Notes: generated by a model not told the origin, from the sequence alone. A DNA stretch of 64,000 nt from Latilactobacillus graminis DSM 20719 (GCF_001436415.1 NZ_AYZB01000002.1:89913-153912), one strand, 5' to 3'. Shown: positions 37,181-46,386, numbered from the stretch's first letter. Translations and numbers: made by a program.

Positions 37181-38077
37181 CTAGGCGTGATCAAAATAAA
37201 TCGTTGCTAAGGCACCTAAGATAAGCATTACGATGATGAGGACTACAGGTCCCAACAAGGCGGTAGTTGATGAAAAAATCGGCCAAGCTGGCGTGACTCC
37301 GGTTCGGATGAGAATCCAAATGGCGGCCAGCACAACGCCTAAGACACCGGCATAAACTTCCTCTAAAAAGTGGGCTAATAAATAATGCATCAGCTTTGCA
37401 ACAAGCACTGTTCCAACGATAGCCCCGATGCTAAAAGGAACCAGCAAAATAACGCTCTTAAAGGCCGTTGTTGCTTGCTCTAGACGTCCGGTGACCAAGT
37501 AGACCACTAAGTCGAGTAACTGACTGACAGCATGGTAGACAGTGCCATACTGCTTGATAATCATCAACATAATCGAACCAGAAACGCCGGGGATTAACAT
37601 TAATGAAACTGAGAAGAAACCGGCAAATAATAATGTTCCGGCGGCTTTGAGACTAGTGAGTTGCTTAATCGCAATCTCTGATTCACTTTGGTGGCCGCCA
37701 ATCTGGGTAAGAAATAACATAATGGCGGCGCAGATGATGGCAATCAGGACTTTCTGCCAGGTGAGATGCGTGATTTTACGCCAGATGAATGGTAGACTGC
37801 CGATTACTAGGCCGATGAAGAAACTATAGGCTCCCAGGGGATAACTGGTGCATAACCAGAGAATCAATTTGGTGGACAGTAAGATACCGACACCGGCACC
37901 GAGACCGATTGGCCACAAAAAGCCCAACGCTTGGCGCCAGTCTTTTTTGAATTGGGCAATGGCCGCCAGTAGCGGTTCATAGAGACCAACGATTACGGCG
38001 AAAATACTACCAGATAAACCAGGGATGACTAGTGCAATACCGATTAGGGCGCCTTTGAGGGTATTAATTAGGGGCAT
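37181..38077 (-). CDS. DUF368 family polyprenyl-phosphate transporter (PopT-like)
   Basis: A 298-residue integral membrane protein with about 8-9 helices and the DUF368 N-terminal motif GALIGIALVIPGLSGSIFAV, repeated in inverted-repeat fashion by SVSLMLIPGVSGSIMLMI. DUF368 proteins such as Staphylococcus PopT recycle undecaprenyl phosphate across the membrane for cell-wall synthesis, particularly at alkaline pH. A second, unrelated candidate (DedA) is at 59.7 kb. AAGGAG precedes the ATG. Confidence 0.83.
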   Translation of the reverse strand: MPLINTLKGALIGIALVIPGLSGSIFAVIVGLYEPLLAAIAQFKKDWRQALGFLWPIGLGAGVGILLSTKLILWLCTSYPLGAYSFFIGLVIGSLPFIWRKITHLTWQKVLIAIICAAIMLFLTQIGGHQSESEIAIKQLTSLKAAGTLLFAGFFSVSLMLIPGVSGSIMLMIIKQYGTVYHAVSQLLDLVVYLVTGRLEQATTAFKSVILLVPFSIGAIVGTVLVAKLMHYLLAHFLEEVYAGVLGVVLAAIWILIRTGVTPAWPIFSSTTALLGPVVLIIVMLILGALATIYFDHA

Positions 38078-38106
38078 AAGGGGTTCTCCTTTTTTATGGG
38101 GGACTT

Positions 38107-39006
38107 TTAAATTAATGGACGGCTATGCCAGGAGTCATTGGGAAGGGATACTCCAGCGGCTGCCAGGGCTTGGAGGTAAGCTTGCAAGAAGGTACGGTGG
38201 GTAGTGGCCTGTTCACCGTTAGTGGTGTGCATCATAATCTGAAAGGCGAGCACTCCATTCGGTAAGGTGGTTACACCCAGAATTGTTGGGCCATCTTGAA
38301 TTTCAGGATGCTTCGGGATGAGTTGGACATTAACAGCATTGATGGTGGCTGTCAGTAATTGTAAGTCCGTATCAGGTAAGACGTGGATGTTAATTAAGAC
38401 GCGCATATCGTTTCGTGAAAGGTTGCTGACGATGCTAATGTTCCGATTGGGAATGAAATTTAAGGTTCCATCGGCACTTTGGACTTGTGTGGTCCGTAAT
38501 CCGATCGCATTAACTGTCCCTTCAACCGTACCAATTTTGACCGTGTCGCCGACATCAAATTGCTGTTCTGCCAGAATGAAAAAGCCGGTAACGATGTCAT
38601 TCACAAATCCCTGAGCGCCTAAGCCAATCGCTAAGCTAAAAATTCCAGCACCGGCAATCAAGGTACCGACTGGCACCCCGAGAACACTGAGTAGCGCATA
38701 GAGGTAGAAGAAAATGACGAGGTACGAAAATGCATTAATCATCAATGTGTAAATAGTGTTAATCCGATTGCTAGAGAAGCCATCAGTTTGACGATATTTC
38801 CGAAAACTGTGTTTAATAATGGATTTTCCTAAACGGTTAATGAGGTAAAATAAAGCAGAAAGTAATACAATCTGAAATAAACCGGCAATCAAGGTACTCA
38901 GTAAGTGATCCCAATCAATGGTTGCCATATAGCGGCGAAAAATATTGGTCTGTTGTTGAACCGATTTAACGGGGGTGGGTGCGGTGATTGATAAGCGTTT
39001 GAACAT
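38107..39006 (-). CDS. mscS: MscS-family mechanosensitive ion channel
   Basis: The 299-residue protein has helices at about 30-55 and 75-95. The pore helix region is VGTLIAGAGIFSLAIGLGAQ, followed by GFVNDIVTGFFILAEQQFDVGD and the beta domain (EGTVNAIGLRTTQVQSADGT, FIPNRNISIVSNLSR), the YggB/MscS signature. It gates on membrane tension during hypo-osmotic shock. The ATG at 39006 with AAAGGAG upstream is preferred over an upstream ATG at 39066. It ends 29 bases before the DUF368 start, so the two may share a transcript. Confidence 0.9.
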   Translation of the reverse strand: MFKRLSITAPTPVKSVQQQTNIFRRYMATIDWDHLLSTLIAGLFQIVLLSALFYLINRLGKSIIKHSFRKYRQTDGFSSNRINTIYTLMINAFSYLVIFFYLYALLSVLGVPVGTLIAGAGIFSLAIGLGAQGFVNDIVTGFFILAEQQFDVGDTVKIGTVEGTVNAIGLRTTQVQSADGTLNFIPNRNISIVSNLSRNDMRVLINIHVLPDTDLQLLTATINAVNVQLIPKHPEIQDGPTILGVTTLPNGVLAFQIMMHTTNGEQATTHRTFLQAYLQALAAAGVSLPNDSWHSRPLI

Positions 39007-39162
39007 GCACGAAGCTCCTTTTTTATAGCCTGTCTTTAGTTTAGCAAATGTCACAAAAAATGGCACCTAATAATGCGAAGATATTTGAAGATTGGGGTAA
39101 ATAATGCTATCCTAATTATTAAGAAACAATCTAATCGAAAACGAAGTAGGAGGAACAAGCCA

Positions 39163-39597
39163 ATGACAGGTGGTCAAATTGCAGCCTTAATCGCTGCCGG
39201 GGCTTTTGCAGTCCTAGTTGTTTTTCTAATTATAATGTTATTAAAAGTTACTAAAGTATTAACGAATGTTGCTCAAACGGTTGCCGAAGCTAATAAAAGT
39301 GTGACGGTTGTAACTGAAAATGTTGATGTTTTATCACGTGAAGTAGCTAGTTTGCTCAACAAAGCTAACGGATTGCTCGAAGACGTCAATGGGAAAGTCG
39401 CTGATTTGGATCCTGTTTTTCGTGCAGCGGGTGAACTTGGTGAGAGTGTTTCAAGCTTGAATGCGGCCAGTCGTAACTTGACAACGCATGTAACGACTGT
39501 TGGACGGACCACTGCCAAGGCAACGGTCGCTTCAAAAGTTGGCGCTCGCGCCTTAAGATTTTATCAGAATCGACGTCAAACAAAGGATAAGGAGTAA
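39163..39597 (+). CDS. DUF948 membrane-anchored protein (YtxG-like)
   Basis: The 144-residue protein has one N-terminal membrane helix (AALIAAGAFAVLVVFLIIML) followed by a long helical, coiled-coil-like domain (TNVAQTVAEANKSVTVVTEN, LNKANGLLEDVNGKVADLDP). This matches DUF948/YtxG. TAGGAGG at 39147-39153 sets the start. It is coupled (5-base gap) to a YtxH-like gene and lies near ccpA as in Bacillus, where ytxGH are sigma-B stress genes. Function is unknown. Confidence 0.82.
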   Translation: MTGGQIAALIAAGAFAVLVVFLIIMLLKVTKVLTNVAQTVAEANKSVTVVTENVDVLSREVASLLNKANGLLEDVNGKVADLDPVFRAAGELGESVSSLNAASRNLTTHVTTVGRTTAKATVASKVGARALRFYQNRRQTKDKE

Positions 39598-39602
39598 TTC
39601 AT

Positions 39603-40055
39603 ATGACAAAAAAGGGACATTTTCTACTCGGTGTATTAGTCGGTGGTGTATCAGCAATTGGGGCCACCTTAATGTTAACCCCTAAAACAGGTAAAGAATT
39701 ACAAGCAAAATTAGTTGATTTAGGCGACGATTTAATGGATCGCGCACAAGATTATTACTATTTGGCAAGTGAGACCGCGACGGATTTGAAAGAAAATACG
39801 ATGGTCCATCTCAATCGTGTTCACGATTATGCCAGTGACTGGCAAGATAATGCTGCTGACCTTAAGGACCAAGCGAAGATCCAGTTCGATGAAAAAACAG
39901 CAGATTTAAAATCGCAATTTGGCAGTAACATTGAATCCGGGCAAGAAGATTTTGATGATATCATTATTGACGGAAAAAGTGCATTTGGTGAAGCGAAGGA
40001 CGAAGTAACCGACGCTGTTGGAGCCGCCCAAAATGAAGTCATTAAAGATAAATAA
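39603..40055 (+). CDS. YtxH domain protein
   Basis: The 150-residue protein has an N-terminal helix (FLLGVLVGGVSAIGATLML) and the YtxH motif TPKTGKELQAKL. A long amphipathic helix follows with repeated 11-mer-like character (DLKENTMVHLNRVHDYASDW; KDQAKIQFDEKTADLK), resembling LEA/apolipoprotein-like repeats. It partners the DUF948 gene. A general-stress or envelope role is assumed for the family, not shown. Confidence 0.8.
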   Translation: MTKKGHFLLGVLVGGVSAIGATLMLTPKTGKELQAKLVDLGDDLMDRAQDYYYLASETATDLKENTMVHLNRVHDYASDWQDNAADLKDQAKIQFDEKTADLKSQFGSNIESGQEDFDDIIIDGKSAFGEAKDEVTDAVGAAQNEVIKDK

Positions 40056-40061
40056 TAGATG

Positions 40062-40097
40062 AAGTCCCCGTTAAGACTGACTTAGCGGGACTTTTTT
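40062..40097 (+). terminator. intrinsic terminator after the ytxH-like gene
   Basis: AAGTCCCCGTTAAG pairs with CTTAGCGGGACTT (one bulge or mismatch), followed by TTTTTT. Confidence 0.8.
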
Positions 40098-40169
40098 GCT
40101 TAAATTTCAGATTCTCAATGACCAACACGGCAACCGAATTGCCAACATCAGCGCATTGAAAGCCGACAT
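40085..40169 (-). pseudogene. remnant of a small 'holin-like toxin' (type I toxin-like) gene
   Basis: On the minus strand GAGAAAGGA precedes an ATG at 40169 opening MSAFNALMLAI, the typical start of the putative holin-like toxin peptides common in lactobacilli. That frame then gives RLPCWSLRI and stops. After one frame shift the sequence continues as VAVLVIENLKFKQKSPAK, which resembles the usual hydrophobic-then-basic end of such peptides. I read it as a frameshifted toxin gene. No antitoxin RNA could be defined. The 290-base gap contains nothing else recognisable. Confidence 0.4.
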
Positions 40170-40312
40170 GTTATCCTTTCTCAAGGTAACGCGTAAGCAA
40201 CATAGGCATCACCTCATTTCTGAGCGTTAGCCACCGTCATAAACTGATAATTAAGATTACTGTTACATAGTTTGAATGGTTAACTACCAATGATTATAAA
40301 GTTCTTTAGAAC

Positions 40313-40354
40313 AAAAGGCAGGCGAAATCATTTTATGACTTCGCCTGCCTTTTA
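40313..40354. terminator. terminator downstream of pepQ
   Basis: AAAAGGCAGGCGAA / TTCGCCTGCCTTTT stem between converging units, with T/A runs on both sides; it can end pepQ (minus strand). Confidence 0.85.
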
Positions 40355-40392
40355 AATTAGTGCTCAGTTGCTAACCGTAACTAAAAGCACGC

Positions 40393-41490
40393 TTAGAATG
40401 TTTGTAGTTCCTTGGTCATGTGAGTGAAAGGTTTTGATCCAGTTTCGGTAACGTGAACACAGTCTTCGATTCGGACACCAGCAACGCCGGGAATATAAAT
40501 CCCGGGTTCGATTGAAAAGCACATGCCAGGTTTGATAACCATATTATTACCTTCCATGATGGATGGAAACTCGTGTTCTGAAGTACCAATGCCATGGCCG
40601 AGACGGTGAATAAAGTAGTCGCCATAGCCGGCTTTGGTAATCACGTCGCGAGCAATTTGATCTAATTGGGCGGCGGTAATACCAGGTTTGATAGCTGCTT
40701 GGGCAGTTAAGTTCGCTTCAAGACAAACTTTGTGGATTTCAAGTGATTTCGCATCCGGTTTACCAAAAGCAACGGTCCGAGTAGCATCGCTCATATATCC
40801 CTTGTGTAAAGTGCCAAGGTCAAATAAGACGAGTGCATCAGGAGTTAGGATGTTGGCTTCAGGGCCACCATGGGGGTTAGCAGCATTGATGCCTGATTGC
40901 ACGATCGTATCAAAACTCATATGCATAACACCTTTTTGCATAAGTGCATATTCGATTTCCGCTACGATATCTTGTTCAGTTTTGCCGGCTTTTAGGGCAT
41001 TGAAGCCAACTTCAAAGGCATAATCGGCTTCACGGCCGGCGGCTTCCATTAAGGCAATTTCTTCAGGAGTTTTGATTAATTTTAAGTTTTCCATGAAACG
41101 TGAAGCGTCGCCTGGGAACGTTGCGTCTGGGAATTGCTTTAGAATGGCTTCGTAACGTTGAACCGGCAGGTCATCTTTTTCAAGTGCCCAACGTGTAGGG
41201 CTTGCATTGCGTTTCTTGATTTGATCGGCGATGATGGCGTATGGATCTTCGTGGTCGAGGTAGCCATAAACATCAAGCTGCCAGCCAGCTTTTTTTGCGG
41301 ATTCGACTTCAAGTTGAGGTGTAAATAGGAATGGGTCTTGATCAGCAAAGACGAAGAGCGCTAGAACGCGTTCTGCAGGATCACTTTCGAACCCAGTGAA
41401 ATAGAGAATATCGGTCGGATTACTAATGTAAGCCACATCCATATTATTCTCGCCAAGCCAATTTTGCAATTGAATTAATTGATGATTCAT
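40393..41490 (-). CDS. pepQ: Xaa-Pro dipeptidase PepQ
   Basis: PepQ (prolidase) splits X-Pro dipeptides, releasing proline. The 365-residue M24 metallopeptidase shows the dinuclear metal ligands in order: ALVLFDLGTLHKGYMSDATR (both Asp), HRLGHGIGTSEHE (His), CFSIEPGIYIPG (Glu) and VRIEDCVHV (Glu). AAAGGAAG precedes the ATG. It is divergent from ccpA, an arrangement known in lactobacilli, with cre-like sites in the shared intergenic region. Confidence 0.96.
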   Translation of the reverse strand: MNHQLIQLQNWLGENNMDVAYISNPTDILYFTGFESDPAERVLALFVFADQDPFLFTPQLEVESAKKAGWQLDVYGYLDHEDPYAIIADQIKKRNASPTRWALEKDDLPVQRYEAILKQFPDATFPGDASRFMENLKLIKTPEEIALMEAAGREADYAFEVGFNALKAGKTEQDIVAEIEYALMQKGVMHMSFDTIVQSGINAANPHGGPEANILTPDALVLFDLGTLHKGYMSDATRTVAFGKPDAKSLEIHKVCLEANLTAQAAIKPGITAAQLDQIARDVITKAGYGDYFIHRLGHGIGTSEHEFPSIMEGNNMVIKPGMCFSIEPGIYIPGVAGVRIEDCVHVTETGSKPFTHMTKELQTF

Positions 41491-41536
41491 CTAAAGCACT
41501 TCCTTTACGTTTGATACCACTAGTATAGCACAGCCA

Positions 41537-41610
41537 ATGTAAACGATAATGTAAACCATAAATGAAAACAAAAATGTAAATTTCATGAAAATTAGTGTAA
41601 ACCGCTTGCA
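41537..41610. promoter_or_regulatory. pepQ/ccpA intergenic region with cre-like sites
   Basis: Two elements resemble the catabolite-responsive element (consensus WTGNAANCGNWNNCW). ATGTAAACGATAATG starts at 41537 and matches the left half fully, with a mismatch near the right end. TGTAAACCGCTTGCA at 41596-41610 has good half-sites but one extra central base. Autoregulation of ccpA and control of pepQ by CcpA through this region is established in related lactobacilli; here it is inferred. Confidence 0.5.
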
Positions 41611-41708
41611 TTTGCTTTAAATCTTTGTTAAATTAATCAAGAAGTAAAATGAAAACTACTGAAAATTATAATCTATTTTATTTTATAAATGAAAGGAATC
41701 ATTTAATC

Positions 41709-42710
41709 ATGGAAAAACAAACAATTACAATTTATGACGTGGCTCGTGAAGCCGATGTCTCAATGGCAACCGTCTCACGAGTTGTCAATGGCAACCCAAA
41801 TGTTAAACCCGCAACACGTAAGAAGGTCCTTGAAGTTATCGATCGGCTTGACTACCGGCCCAATGCGGTTGCTCGTGGCTTAGCAAGTAAAAAAACGACT
41901 ACAGTTGGGGTAATTATCCCTGATGTGAGTGATATTTACTTTGCCTCATTAGCTCGTGGGATTGATGATGTGGCAACAATGTACAAGTACAACATTATCT
42001 TAGCGAATTCTGATGAAAATAATCAAAAAGAAGTTCAGGTTTTGAATACTTTATTGGCTAAACAAGTTGATGGGTTGATCTATATGGGCCACAGCATTTC
42101 AGATAGTATCCGCGCTGAATTCTCACGTTCAAAGACACCCATCGTCTTGGCAGGCTCAATTGACCCTGATGAAGAAGTTGGTAGTGTCAACATTGACTAT
42201 GTGGCAGCAGTTAAAGATGCTACTTTGAAGCTGATTAGAAACGGGCATGACAAAGTCGCTTTTGTTAGTGGAAGCCTGAAATTTCCAATCAATAGCAAGT
42301 ATCGCTTACATGGGTATCAAGATGCCTTGAATGAAGCTGGAATTGCTTATGATGAAAGCTTAATTTTTGAAACCGAATATAGCTATAATGCTGGTGAAGC
42401 TTTATTTAGTAAGATTCAAGCAGCCGGTGCAACTGCGGTAGTGGTCAGTGATGACGAATTAGCAGTCGGGGTCTTAAACGGGGCACTTGATGCCGGTGTT
42501 CAGGTCCCAGCTGAATTTGAAATTGTGACGAGTAACAATACGAAATTAACCGAGATGGTACGGCCAAAGTTAACTTCGATTTCACAACCATTGTACGATA
42601 TGGGGGCGGTTGCGATGCGTCTTTTAACAAAGATGATGAACAAAGAAGACGTTGATGATAAAACAATTTTATTACCTTATAGTATTGTCGCAAGAGATTC
42701 AACCAAATAA
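41709..42710 (+). CDS. ccpA: catabolite control protein A
   Basis: CcpA is the LacI-family master regulator of carbon catabolite control; with HPr(Ser-P) it binds cre sites. The 333-residue protein has the HTH and hinge (TIYDVAREADVSMATVSRVV, RPNAVARGLASKKTTTVGVI). In the sugar-binding core, VDGLIYMGHSISDSIRAEFS and the CcpA-typical AFVSGSLKFPINSKYRL are visible. AAAGGAATC about 14-19 bases before the ATG is a weak, distant ribosome site. The in-frame ATG at 41649 is a non-conserved extension. Confidence 0.96.
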   Translation: MEKQTITIYDVAREADVSMATVSRVVNGNPNVKPATRKKVLEVIDRLDYRPNAVARGLASKKTTTVGVIIPDVSDIYFASLARGIDDVATMYKYNIILANSDENNQKEVQVLNTLLAKQVDGLIYMGHSISDSIRAEFSRSKTPIVLAGSIDPDEEVGSVNIDYVAAVKDATLKLIRNGHDKVAFVSGSLKFPINSKYRLHGYQDALNEAGIAYDESLIFETEYSYNAGEALFSKIQAAGATAVVVSDDELAVGVLNGALDAGVQVPAEFEIVTSNNTKLTEMVRPKLTSISQPLYDMGAVAMRLLTKMMNKEDVDDKTILLPYSIVARDSTK

Positions 42711-42715
42711 ACGCA

Positions 42716-42756
42716 AAAATAAGCCCGCAAGGCAATCGCCTTGCGGGCTTGTTTTT
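42716..42756. terminator. bidirectional terminator between ccpA and the PBP gene
   Basis: AAGCCCGCAAGGC / GCCTTGCGGGCTT perfect stem with a 4-base loop and a T-run. Confidence 0.92.
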
Positions 42757-42758
42757 AA

Positions 42759-45335
42759 TTAATCTAGATAACTGTTAGTGGAACGATTCCGACTGTTGGT
42801 GCCACTGGTTGGATCTAACTCACCAGCAGTGCTGTAGGTGATCGAGCCATAGCCGTTATTATATCCGAGATAGTGATTCCAGAAGGTGGCGTAGTTTCGC
42901 GCGGAACCCCCAATACCGAATTCATAGCTAGTTGCTTTAGGCGTCCAGTTATTATAGAGGGCGGTGGTTGTTGCTCCATTCAGGTTTTGAGGACTACCGT
43001 TGATTGAAACAGTTCCCGGTAATTGACCAGTTAGTTTCAAGACTTTACTACTTGTTACTGTTCTTGGTTTTTCACGATCGTCTTCCAAACGCATCAGTGA
43101 CGGATCAATTTGATAAACACTGTTAGCAAGTTTTGACCAATATTTTTCATTAATGAGACTTGAATTATCGGTCAAATTACGACCAGTACTGTCATAACCC
43201 ATCCATGAAGCGAGTGTGATCCCAGGCGTACTTCCAATGAACCAAATATCACGGTTATCGTTGGAAGTCCCTGTTTTCCCGACTAAGTTATTGGTATTGA
43301 AGTAGAGCTGATCATAAATTGTTGTCGCGGTGCCGTCAGTTAAAACCCCAGCTAACATCTGATTCATGATATATGAGGTTGCCTTAGAAAAAACACGTTG
43401 CTTTTTAGCATGATGCTGATAGACGATATTGCCTGCCGGATCAGTAATCTTGTCAATTACATAGGCGTCAGTATGTTGTCCTTGATCGGCAAAGGTTGAA
43501 AAGGCACTGGCCTGTTCTAAAACGCTAACCCCATCGCTCGTTCCGCCAAGCGAAATACCGAGTTGATTGTATTCGTCAGCTGAGAGATGAATCCCCATCT
43601 TGCGCATGTATTGCGCCGGATCAGTCGTATTTTTTAATTTATTATAAAGGTTAACGGTCGGGATGTTTAACGATTGGGCTAATGCCTGATCAGCTGGAAT
43701 AAATTTATTCTGAATCGTGCCAGCGTAATCAGTAGGAGCATAATCTTTAAAGTTTGTTTTGAAGTCAGCCAACATTGTTTTAGAGCCGATGATTTTCTGA
43801 TCAATCGCGGGTCCATAAACTAATAATGGTTTGATGGTTGAACCTGGTGAACGTTTCGTTAACATATAATTCGTTTGTTTTAATGAAAAATCACGGCCAC
43901 CAACAAATGAAATGACTTTTCCAGTGCGATTATCCAACAAGACACTTCCGTTTTGAACTGGAGAAGCAACAGTTTGTTGTAAGCCAGTTTCTTGGTCAGT
44001 CACAGTATCGGTGTAGGTTTGACCAAATGTGGGACCTTGTTGCTGGACAATGCTTTGCATGGCATCGTAAATATCTTGATCAATGGTACTATGAATTTGA
44101 TAGCCCTTCGTACTAAATAATTCTGTTGCTTGCGTTGTATATTGTTTATACAGATTAGGATCTTTATTTAACTTAGCAGTTGAGACGTTGGCTTCTTTGG
44201 CCAACTGTTTGGCCATGATGTCTGTCGCTTGCGTTTCCAACAAATTATAGACATAGCCATAACTTTTAGTGGTCTCGACCGGATCAGCTTTGGGTTGAAA
44301 TTCTTTGGTTAAATCAACCTTTTTAGCTGCTTGATAATCTGCTTTAGTAATTCGATGCTCACGATACATCCGGAATAACACAGTATTCTTGCGTTCTAAA
44401 CCATATTGTAGGTATTCGGGATCTTTTAATGTGCCATCTTGATCATAGGGCGTATAGACGGAAGGGCTCTGTGGCAAACCGGCAATGTAAGCCGACTCAG
44501 CTAGAGACAGGTCTTTGGCGTTCTTACCGAAGAGTCCTAATGCTGCTTCTTGAACCCCAGCAATATTTTGCCCTTTATTATTGCGACCAAGTGTGGCCAC
44601 ATTCAAATAATCTTGTAGAATTTCTTTTTTGGTGAAGTACTTGTCGACCCGCAAGGCTAATAAAACTTCCGTCGCTTTTCGCTTAAACGTAACTTGCGAA
44701 GTTAAGATTTGCATCTTAATTAATTGTTGAGTCAGTGTAGAGCCCCCAGTTTGGGAACCAATTCCGGTAACGTCGGAAATAATCGCCCGAAAGAGTGCTT
44801 TAGGAACGACCCCATCGTGTTTGTAGAAGTCTTCATCTTCGGTTGCAACAATTGCATCTTTTAGATACGGTGACATCTGGTTAATATTGACGGGGGTTCG
44901 AATCAGGTCGGTCTTAATTGTCCCAAATTTATTATTCTTCGCAAAATATAAACCGGCGGCCTGATCTGTGTTATCGAGTTGTTGTTTTAAAACTTGATAA
45001 CTGGGAATCGGTTCGTTTTTCATCAATGCGGCAAAATAACCGGCACCAATCCCAACCGCCAGTGCCATGCAAATTAAACCAATTGAAACCCCATATAGAA
45101 AAATACTCTTAATGGCTTCCAAGAAGACGTTAATCTTAAATGAGAGCGGAGCTTGGCTCAACGCTTGAATATAGGCACCTTTTTGGGCTTTAGTTGGTTG
45201 AGTAGGACGTTTTGCGGATGAATGGCGCAAATCCGTTAGTCTATTTTTAACAGATGTGAATAGCGTTGTAACTTTTTTTCTGCTCTTCAAGAGCAGTGCT
45301 CGCCATTGGCTAGAACGGTGCTTTGGATCTTTCAA
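42759..45335 (-). CDS. class A penicillin-binding protein (transglycosylase/transpeptidase)
   Basis: A bifunctional peptidoglycan synthase of about 858 residues. A cytoplasmic basic segment precedes one membrane helix (FLYGVSIGLICMALAVGIGA). The GT51 glycosyltransferase has its catalytic Glu in VATEDEDFYKHDG and GGSTLTQQLIKM. The transpeptidase has SxxK in GSTIKP (about residue 498) and KTGTSN (about 684). The C-terminal tail is rich in N/S/G. The ATG at 45359 would be almost leaderless because TATAAT lies only 10 bases upstream. The TTG at 45335 has AAGGTGG 8 bases before it and is preferred. Much longer upstream frames are spurious. Confidence 0.88.
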   Translation of the reverse strand: MKDPKHRSSQWRALLLKSRKKVTTLFTSVKNRLTDLRHSSAKRPTQPTKAQKGAYIQALSQAPLSFKINVFLEAIKSIFLYGVSIGLICMALAVGIGAGYFAALMKNEPIPSYQVLKQQLDNTDQAAGLYFAKNNKFGTIKTDLIRTPVNINQMSPYLKDAIVATEDEDFYKHDGVVPKALFRAIISDVTGIGSQTGGSTLTQQLIKMQILTSQVTFKRKATEVLLALRVDKYFTKKEILQDYLNVATLGRNNKGQNIAGVQEAALGLFGKNAKDLSLAESAYIAGLPQSPSVYTPYDQDGTLKDPEYLQYGLERKNTVLFRMYREHRITKADYQAAKKVDLTKEFQPKADPVETTKSYGYVYNLLETQATDIMAKQLAKEANVSTAKLNKDPNLYKQYTTQATELFSTKGYQIHSTIDQDIYDAMQSIVQQQGPTFGQTYTDTVTDQETGLQQTVASPVQNGSVLLDNRTGKVISFVGGRDFSLKQTNYMLTKRSPGSTIKPLLVYGPAIDQKIIGSKTMLADFKTNFKDYAPTDYAGTIQNKFIPADQALAQSLNIPTVNLYNKLKNTTDPAQYMRKMGIHLSADEYNQLGISLGGTSDGVSVLEQASAFSTFADQGQHTDAYVIDKITDPAGNIVYQHHAKKQRVFSKATSYIMNQMLAGVLTDGTATTIYDQLYFNTNNLVGKTGTSNDNRDIWFIGSTPGITLASWMGYDSTGRNLTDNSSLINEKYWSKLANSVYQIDPSLMRLEDDREKPRTVTSSKVLKLTGQLPGTVSINGSPQNLNGATTTALYNNWTPKATSYEFGIGGSARNYATFWNHYLGYNNGYGSITYSTAGELDPTSGTNSRNRSTNSYLD

Positions 45336-45594
45336 ATAATAACGCCACCTTTTTCTCATACTGCTTAATATTATATAATAGTTTGGAACATTATCATACC
45401 CGAATTCAGATTTGTAAAACAAATGAAAAATATCACGTAAAAATGCGTGAATTGTGACGATGCAGTTCATGTTCGGAATTATTGAAAAAAAGACCAGTTT
45501 TAATGTTGATAATAGTAGCGATTGGATAGACGCGCTGAAAGCGCTATACTCAAGGTATACCAATTAATTAGCTACTTTTTTAATTTAAAAAGAC

Positions 45595-45637
45595 TTGCAA
45601 TTGAAATTTCAGCCGTATATAATTGGACTATACCAAT
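45595..45637 (+). promoter_or_regulatory. nagB promoter overlapped by a NagR/DasR-type operator
   Basis: TTGCAA (45595-45600), 17-base spacer and TATAAT (45618-45623) form a good promoter. ATTGGACTATACCAAT (45622-45637) reads ATTGGTATAGTCCAAT on the other strand, essentially the dre/NagR box bound by GntR-family amino-sugar repressors. It covers the -10 end and the start point, implying repression relieved by glucosamine-6-P or GlcNAc-6-P. A related GGTATACCAATT half-site lies at about 45554-45566. The repressor gene is not in the window. Confidence 0.75.
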
Positions 45638-45675
45638 GGATATGACGAATTTTAACAGATGAGGAGATAATCACG

Positions 45676-46386
45676 ATGAAAATTATTCAAGTAAAAGATC
45701 AAGTAGCAGGTGGTCAAGAAGGTTTTGAAATCTTTAAAGCGGGTTTAGCATCCGGTGCGCAAGTTTTTGGTTTAGCTACCGGGAGTTCACCGATCAAATT
45801 TTATGAAGCATTAGTCGCTAGTGATCTCGATTTCACCGATGCAACGTCAGTTAATTTAGATGAATATGTTGGCTTATCAGCTGATGATGAACAAAGTTAT
45901 CACTATTTCATGAAGCAGCATTTGTTTGATAAGAAACCATTTGCGAAATCATTCTTACCCAATGGCTTAGCAAGTGATATTCAAGCAGAATTAAAGCGTT
46001 ATGATCAAGTCATTGCTGAGCATCCAGTTGATATTCAAATCCTTGGTATCGGGCAAAATGGGCACATCGGGTTCAACGAACCAGGGGCTGCTTTTGACAG
46101 CAATACGCAAGAAGTGCAATTAACAGAATCAACAATCAAAGCAAATGCCCGGTTCTTCGAAAATGAAGCGGATGTACCAACTAAAGCCATTTCAATGGGG
46201 ATTGGTTCCATTTTAAAGGCTAAAAAAATTGTCTTGTTTGCATACGGTGAATCAAAAGCCCAAGCAATCAAAGCCACCATTGAAGGCCCACAAACAACAG
46301 ACGTCCCAGCTAGTGCCTTGCAATTACATGATGATGTCACAATTATCGTTGATGCAGCAGCAGCTAGTCAATTATCTAATCAATAA
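45676..46386 (+). CDS. nagB: glucosamine-6-phosphate deaminase
   Basis: NagB converts glucosamine-6-P to fructose-6-P plus ammonia, feeding amino sugars into glycolysis. The 236-residue protein is the shorter Gram-positive form with [16 protein letters not shown], the catalytic Asp region [20 protein letters not shown] and the signature [22 protein letters not shown] precedes the ATG. It is monocistronic with a strong promoter, a NagR-like operator and a terminator. Confidence 0.96.
   Translation: MKIIQVKDQVAGGQEGFEIFKAGLASGAQVFGLATGSSPIKFYEALVASDLDFTDATSVNLDEYVGLSADDEQSYHYFMKQHLFDKKPFAKSFLPNGLASDIQAELKRYDQVIAEHPVDIQILGIGQNGHIGFNEPGAAFDSNTQEVQLTESTIKANARFFENEADVPTKAISMGIGSILKAKKIVLFAYGESKAQAIKATIEGPQTTDVPASALQLHDDVTIIVDAAAASQLSNQ

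Noticed and set aside
45360..45563. 68-codon N-terminal extension of the penicillin-binding protein
   Set aside because: It crosses the PBP promoter region and resembles no PBP; a TATAAT lies just before the plausible starts.
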